Shown here: positions 59,287 through 64,000 of the stretch, piece by piece | Position numbering within the stretch: position 1 is the first letter of the stretch | Layout: each line of letters begins with the position of its first letter | Assembly (NCBI GenBank): GCA_051294375.1 | Contig: CM119267.1 | Location: forward strand, 22,879,486-22,943,485 | Length of the DNA: 64,000 bases | DNA from: Paraspadella gotoi | Taxonomy: Eukaryota > Chaetognatha | Direction of reading: 5' to 3' | Notes under the pieces: generated by a model | Seen by the model: the letters and a program-made list of their open reading frames with translations, nothing else | The model's database searches: none | Told to the model about the DNA's origin: nothing | Position numbers and translations under genes: made by a program

Positions 59287-62200
59287 CTTTAGTCGTGAGG
59301 AGAGAGGGGGGTGGTTCTTGGGGGGGGAAAGGCGATATGGGAAGAGAGAAAAGGAATTGAAATGTGCGTCAATCAGTCCGTTCGTTCGTCTGTCTGTCTG
59401 TAAATTCTTCTTTTTTTTCTCACTTTGGCAGTCTGTGCACAGTGTCTTTGTCCGTTTAACGTTGGCGTGAAAAATCTCCGCGAATCACCGGTGGGTTTAA
59501 AGGGTGGCATGTCTGAGGAATGAGTCTATCAATCTATCTATCTTTTTCTAACTATCATTATGGTCGCTCTTGTCCGTCCATCTCCTCTCCCTCTACTTGT
59601 CTCCCCTCCTCCGGCCGACAATAAAGTATCGCACGAGTCCGTTTTTGGAATCCCTCTGTCCACGTCCCTGCCGAACACCTCCAACAACCGCGGTTGCCCA
59701 ACCGGCACGTTCCCGGCAAACGTCTTCGAGTATTTCGTCCGGCTCTAAGACGGGGGCGTTGTCCGTTGACGTCCTCCACCGCGGATTTCGTCAGATTTGG
59801 CGACGGCGCCTCAAAGGCGGCCCCGTCCCTGTGTCCGGCGGCGCGCATGCGTCAACTCGTAAGACGCGGCGTCGTCGGCGTCGAGTCGGCGTCTGACGCG
59901 AATCTCGGCCGACAGTTCGGCTGTGGACGACGAAGGCGCCGGGAACCGACGCCGTCCGGTCCCTGGCAGCAGCTCGTAGGTCAGTGGACCGTTGGCGCCG
60001 AGATCGCGGATCCACGGGCGGTCATCCGCGCGCCAGGGTGCCGGTGGCGGACGGTTTTCCGGGTACCGAGGCCCGTAACGGCAGCGGCGCCGGAAAATCG
60101 AGGGGCGTGCGTCGTTGACGTCGCGGAGAAGTGACGACGACGGCGGCGTGTCGACGCCGAGAGACGGGAGATCGGCTGTCGGCGCGGCGTCGGTCAAGTG
60201 GCGGAGATGGCGACGGAATAGATGCGCGGCGCTTTCTCGATCCGATGGGCGCCGAGGGGATAAGAATGGCGCCGGTTTGAGAGTCGATTCTGAGAAGGGA
60301 GGAGGGAATCGATCAATGAATCAATCAAATCAATACATCAATCAATCAAATTCAAACAATGAATGGAATGAATGAATGAATTGAATTGAAATAATGAATG
60401 AGAAAAAATACTTATACAATACAACTACCACTTCGTCCAAAATGATATCCCAATGAGGGTCAGGTCGACATCTTCGCGCACCCGTAACCGCTCCTCGACC
60501 TTATCCCTTACCTGAAGACCCCATCCAGGTTTCTCCCGCGGATGATCTGTTAAGCGCAGCCTCCGCGTTGTTCTCCAGAGTCTGGCGTCCCGTTCGCGCG
60601 AGAACGACCAAGATCGCCTCTCGTTCGCGTCGCGTCGTCGTCCTCATCGCACGACGACCTTCGTAGACGTTCCGATCGAAGAGCGGGGTGTCGGCGTTGT
60701 CGTTTGACGTCAGACGACGGTTGATGTTAGACCGCACCGGACGTCACCTTAGAAATGACGATTTTAAATAAATATTTTATATTTATACATTAGTACTCTT
60801 CGTTACAAGAGATACAGAACCGGAACCGATCAAGACTCGGAAGAAATCACCAAAATGGAATCAAGCCTCTGTTGGTCGTGTTGTTTTTGTTTGTTTATTT
60901 GTGAAAAAGGATTTTTTAAAAAGAGTACGGAACATTTCCCACTTATTGATTAAAAAAAAAGTTAAGCATTTCCTTTGCTTATCTTCCGAACGATATTTAA
61001 GTTTCAGCTTTTTAATTTAACTAATCACCGTAATAAAATAATATTAAAAGCAACAATCAGCAAGACTTAGTAACTATATCGTTTTGGTAAAATAGGGTAC
61101 AAGATAGAATTTTTACATAGCGTGAAGGAAAATCCATGGAAATAATGAATATAAAATATTCCGCCAACTATGTTAAATCGCGCTTTTTTAAATAATTAAA
61201 AGACAAAATATAGAAGTGCTCTCTTGATGTGAATACATCCAAAATATTCAGTGAAAAAAACAATTTAAAAATAAAATGTTATAGAGGCTAGTGATTACCA
61301 CCATTGCTCATTTAGAATGCCTCAAAATCCAACACTGGCCAATATGCAAAATAGATTTAAAAACGTGGACGAAGCCTGCGTGGGTTGTCCGTCGTCCAGC
61401 GCCAAGATTTCGACGATGTAATGTGTGGACCCTCTTCGTGGTCGAGCGGTCCCTTGGACGAGCTTGACGGTGCCCCGCGTGGGCCGTCCGACGGAGGAAG
61501 GTGTACTTTTCCCCAGGACGGAGTTCAATGTGTAGGAGACGCGTCCAGTTTCCGTTTCCGGCGTCCCTGCGTCTCGGGCGTCGGACGCGGCCGCACATGG
61601 CGCCGGGCAAAGATGTCTTCGGAGACGTCGAAAGGAGTGAAACCTGGATGCGGTCCGAGGGGGGGTGGTGACGTGGGGGGGAGGAGAAATAGGGATGAGA
61701 GGAAAAGTTAAAGCTTAAAAATAACCTAAGTAAGACCACCCAATTTTGTCCAACCCAAAGCTCTACCCTATTTAATTATTATTTGTTTGTTATACGATAT
61801 TTCACAAGGCTTTTGAAATTTGAACATTAACAGCTAATTAGGCAAAATTGCTTGGAAGAATTAGGGTTGGTAAGGCTTCCTCCCGCATCATTTTTTAAAA
61901 TTAAACCGCTTCCAGGTTTCAGTTATTAAAAATGAGGACACTGCGGAGCGCGTGCCTCGAATATCATCATATTCCTTGATTCTTGCATCTCCCCTTCCTT
62001 TCTTCCTTACCGACGCCTCCCACGCGGGGGCGTTGTCGTTTGGCCGTCCTCCACCGCGATCGCCAGCGTCGCCGTCGCCTCTTTGTTGACGCCGTCCGTT
62101 GCCGCGTAACGACCACGACGTGCTCGCGCGCCGACTTCGTAGTCCAGGGGACGGACGGCGCGGACCACGCCTGAGAAGTTGAAATATTTTTAAAATTAAA

Positions 62201-64000
62201 AATTGACAATAACAATGAGACATGTCAGTTGTTGTTAAGGTTAAAAACTCACCCGTGGCGCGTCGACGGCGAAGTGAGGTTCGGCGACGCCGGTTCGTCG
62301 AGGCGTAGACGACCGCGCCGGTTTCGTCGGCCGTCGGCGGCGCGCACCGAAGCCACGATGCGACCAGGTTGGATGTCCTCGCGCGCGCGGGCAGAGTAGA
62401 GGCTCTGGGCGAAGACTGGGGCTCGTCGTTTCTAGGGATGGATTGATGGATGGATAAACAGAAAGATTATATAGATATTCTAAAAAAAAAGATAATAGAT
62501 ATATGTAATGTTAAAGAATAGACAGACAGACAGACAGACCTAGTTCATAAAGAGAAGCACCAACCTGCTCAGCACGTAGACGATCATCGTTGTCTTCACT
62601 GAGATCGGAATCGGACCCGAAGCGAGATCCACGGCGTGGACGTCGACGGAATACTTGGCGCCGCCCCCCTCTCGATCCAGCGGGCGCCGGCGTCGTGACG
62701 ATCCCTCTAGCTGCGTCGATCTTGAACAACGCCGGCGCCGCTCGATCTTCGGCGTCGAAAACGTGGGAGAGAAAGTAGCGGATCTATCGTATTTGGAAGA
62801 TCTGATTGGGGGGGAAGAATTTTATATCATTAAACGTTTATTGAACGAACATAATAAAACTTACTATTGTAAGGATGATTATTTAATATGATCTATCGGT
62901 CGAAAGCATCTTTCGTTTCCATTTAAAATTAAGAAATGAACTTAGGGCGTGGTTCATAAGGTATTTGGAACGGTGGTCACTTTGGAAGTTGATTTTCCGT
63001 TTTGAGAACATAATCACGGGAAGCTATTTTTAAATGATCGAGACTCATTTTGTATTTTGTTTTTATTTGATCATTCGAATATACCTTTAACAACAACTCC
63101 CTTATTCTTATGTCCTTCCGTCGTTGTAGTAGTTTCGTGCCGCCCGGTCAACTTACCCGTTTCTGATAACCGTTTTATTCTCATTTCTCCTTTCTTCTTT
63201 TTCTCTCACCTTCCATCGTTATACTCCGCCTGACCGCCGCCCCAGCGTGTCGGCCGGTTGATTCTCCGCCACTTGTCCCTCGTAGAATGCGTCGCCGAAT
63301 TGAAGGCCGCGGGATAGGAGCTCTTGGGGAAGACGATCATCTTGAAAGGTCTCCTGAAAATAATTTACAAACGTTTAGCAAAACATTTTTCAATCACTCC
63401 AATTCGCGAAGTTTATTGACCGTATAGTTAAATATTTTAACTATGTCTTTTTTCACATTTTTTTTGGGGTTTAAATGCTTGTTAGATATCTATTCTTAAC
63501 ATCATCATTCTTATTCCTCATCATCTTAAAAATATTCTTAACGATATTGCAAGTTTTTTTTTTGCCGGTTCGTTGCCATGACAACCGTACCTTGAGGCGA
63601 CAGTCTCTAAGAAGCGCCGCAACCGTCCGTCGCTTGGAGGACGAGTACGAAAGTTCTGCGGACGCCGGAGAAATCCCTGCGGAAAAGATTATAAAAGTTT
63701 TCAATTCTAAATATTCATAAATATTATTTTTATTAATACATAAATAAGTACAATTCAACCTTTTCTTGATATCCTTATATTCTTAACAATCATAGTTTAG
63801 TTCGTCCGACCCCCTTTCCCTCACCTGTCCAGCGACAACTCTCCCGTCCGCGCGTCGAGCAAGAAGTAACCCGCGCCGCCCGACACGATGGAGAAGGTCG
63901 TCGTGGAGTTGGGCCGACGGCGTCGGCGTCGGTTGCCGACACGGCGACGACTCGGTGACGCGCGTCGGCGTTTTCGTGGACGGCACGGCCGACGGCGTGA
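58541..64000 (-). CDS. Cadherin-repeat protein on the minus strand (ten exons, open at both ends)
   Basis: Exons at 64000-63825, 63676-63591, 63353-63210, 62801-62565, 62431-62253, 62170-62011, 61643 to about 61375, 60747-60512, 60289 to about 59597, and 59286-58541 read in order as roughly seven extracellular cadherin repeats. Linker motifs seen include SRNDEPPVF, NDNAPAW, NDNADTPLF, RDVNDARPSIF, an imperfect VEDVNGQ, VDDARRPVF and NVNDNAPEF. LDRE/LDYE-type motifs and F.ID..TG strands lie between them. Almost every exon has one or more single-base frame breaks. The first exon begins beyond the window and the last ends at a donor with no following exon before the 56,851 gap. No signal peptide, transmembrane or cytoplasmic part is seen. 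It may be the continuation of the plus-strand Dachsous-like gene on a reversed contig, or a paralogue. Confidence 0.75.
59287..59560 (-). other. Intron between cadherin exons I and J
   Basis: Non-coding spacer with gtctgtctgt and atctatctat short repeats. Its right-hand border is uncertain. Confidence 0.5.
59597..60289 (-). CDS. Minus cadherin exon I (3' limit uncertain)
   Basis: Reads RIDSQTGAILIPSAP, IYSVAISAT, then RDVNDARPSIF and LGANGPLTYELLPG, FVVHSRT, LDADDAASYELT and a linker reading VEDVNGQ in the raw frame. After that come ILEDVCRERAGWATAVV and LVRYFIVG. At least six frame breaks occur over 690 very GC-rich bases. The donor at 59,596 (acaagtagag) is a guess. Confidence 0.6.
60512..60747 (-). 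CDS. Minus cadherin exon H
   Basis: Contains NDNADTPLFDRNVYEG, an EC linker and repeat start with two extra residues, then shifted frames with RDEDDDATRTRG and IIRGRNLDGVF before the donor gtaagg. The final phase matches RIDSQTGAI in exon I. Confidence 0.65.
60748..61374 (-). other. Intron between cadherin exons G and H
   Basis: AT-rich and without open frames. It contains ttttgcatattgg near 61,338-61,350, close to the recurrent 16-mer described in the findings. Confidence 0.5.
61375..61643 (-). CDS. Minus cadherin exon G (3' limit uncertain)
   Basis: Starts FTPFDVSEDIFA after the acceptor gcatccag. Broken pieces follow to NSVLGKSTPSSVGRPTRGTV and then YIVEILALDDGQPTQAS. No canonical GT donor is obvious where the frame should end, so the lower boundary is approximate. 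Confidence 0.6.
62011..62170 (-). CDS. Minus cadherin exon F
   Basis: After the acceptor cttctcag it reads VVRAVRPLDYEVGARA, a break, HVVVVT, then DGVNKEATATLAIAVED and, after a further break, NDNAPAWEAS at the donor gtaagg. The LDYE and NDNAP motifs complete one EC repeat. Confidence 0.75.
62253..62431 (-). CDS. Minus cadherin exon E
   Basis: Opens with the linker NDEPPVFAQSLYSA (one base missing in the Pro run) and REDIQPGRIVASVRAAD. Later pieces ADETGAVVYAS and GVAEPHFAVDA lie in two other frames. It ends at gtgagt in the phase needed for exon F. Confidence 0.75.
62565..62801 (-). CDS. Minus cadherin exon D
   Basis: Has a polypyrimidine acceptor (ttcccccccaatcag). It reads SSKYDRSATFS, a break, then VFDAEDRAAPALFKIDAARG and IVTTPAP, another break near 62,680, and LDREGGGAKYSVDVHAVDLA, ending VYVLS before the donor gttggt. 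Confidence 0.75.
62802..63209 (-). other. Intron between cadherin exons C and D
   Basis: AT-rich spacer of about 400 bases with a T/C-rich end. I see no exon or element in it. Confidence 0.5.
63210..63353 (-). CDS. Minus cadherin exon C
   Basis: Starts RPFKMIVFPKSSYPAAF. A frame break then leads to QFGDAFYEGQVAENQPADTL, a typical start of an EC repeat, and a second leads to GGQAEYNDG at the donor gtgaga. The linker before it lacks a clear DxND. Confidence 0.65.
63591..63676 (-). CDS. Minus cadherin exon B
   Basis: The acceptor cttttccgcag is followed in phase 2 by RDFSGVRRTFVLVLQATDG, completing the LDRD motif of exon A. A break near 63,615 is needed to avoid a stop and reach LETVAS before the donor gtacgg. 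Confidence 0.65.
63825..64000 (-). CDS. Minus cadherin exon A (cut by window edge)
   Basis: Reads AVHENADARHRVVAVSATDA, then after a one-base break near 63,905 STTTFSIVSGGAGYFLLDAR and TGELSLD. It ends in phase 2 at gtgagg. This is the first half of an EC repeat. Confidence 0.8.

Overview
This window is animal (metazoan) nuclear DNA, most likely from an invertebrate. It contains spliceosomal introns, secreted and adhesion proteins (an F5/8-type-C-like protein and Dachsous-type cadherins), a eukaryotic initiator-tRNA-like gene and very abundant GA/CT and ACG microsatellites. I cannot name the species. It is a draft scaffold with fourteen runs of N. Several runs are exactly 10 or 25 N and others are 146-877 N. 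Many gaps abut GA/CT or ACG tracts. Some filled stretches look like uncorrected long-read sequence, so several oddities may come from assembly.

Layout. 1-12.8 kb: non-coding, repeat-rich, with a possible U1-like snRNA relic near 1.5 kb, a roughly 660-base A-rich tract, a 29-bp minisatellite and a copy of a dispersed ~180-bp element. 12.87-14.0 kb, minus strand: three clean exons of a secreted protein with an F5/8-type-C (discoidin)-like domain, joined by one GC-AG intron and one GT-AG intron. 15.95-19.34 kb: a 63-bp minisatellite of about 53 units. 19.35-37.2 kb: a complex duplication. Block B (19.35-19.81) and block C (about 19.9-25.96) follow the minisatellite. After two gaps comes a badly degraded copy of the minisatellite, a direct copy of B, then block C again in inverted orientation (about 31.54-37.23). 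37.3-47.3 kb: gaps and low-complexity DNA with no recognisable gene.

Right third. From 47,583 on the plus strand begins a Dachsous-like cadherin: a signal-peptide exon, a 5.3-kb first intron full of foldback repeats, then six compact exons covering extracellular cadherin (EC) repeats 1-5 and the start of EC6. It stops at a splice donor at 56,624. A 10-N join at 56,851 is flanked by near-identical 50-bp sequences. Beyond it lie an initiator-tRNA-like and an arginine-tRNA-like sequence, then ten cadherin exons on the opposite strand running to the window edge. Either two convergent cadherin genes both lose their 3' ends at this join, or the right-hand contig is placed backwards and all exons belong to one Dachsous/Fat-size gene. 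The second reading explains more.

Most cadherin exons carry single-base frameshifts inside otherwise well-conserved cadherin sequence. The F5/8-type gene and cadherin plus-strand exons 1, 2, 3 and 7 do not. I see no transmembrane or cytoplasmic cadherin exons, no bacterial-style operons, no CRISPR array and no intact transposase or reverse transcriptase.
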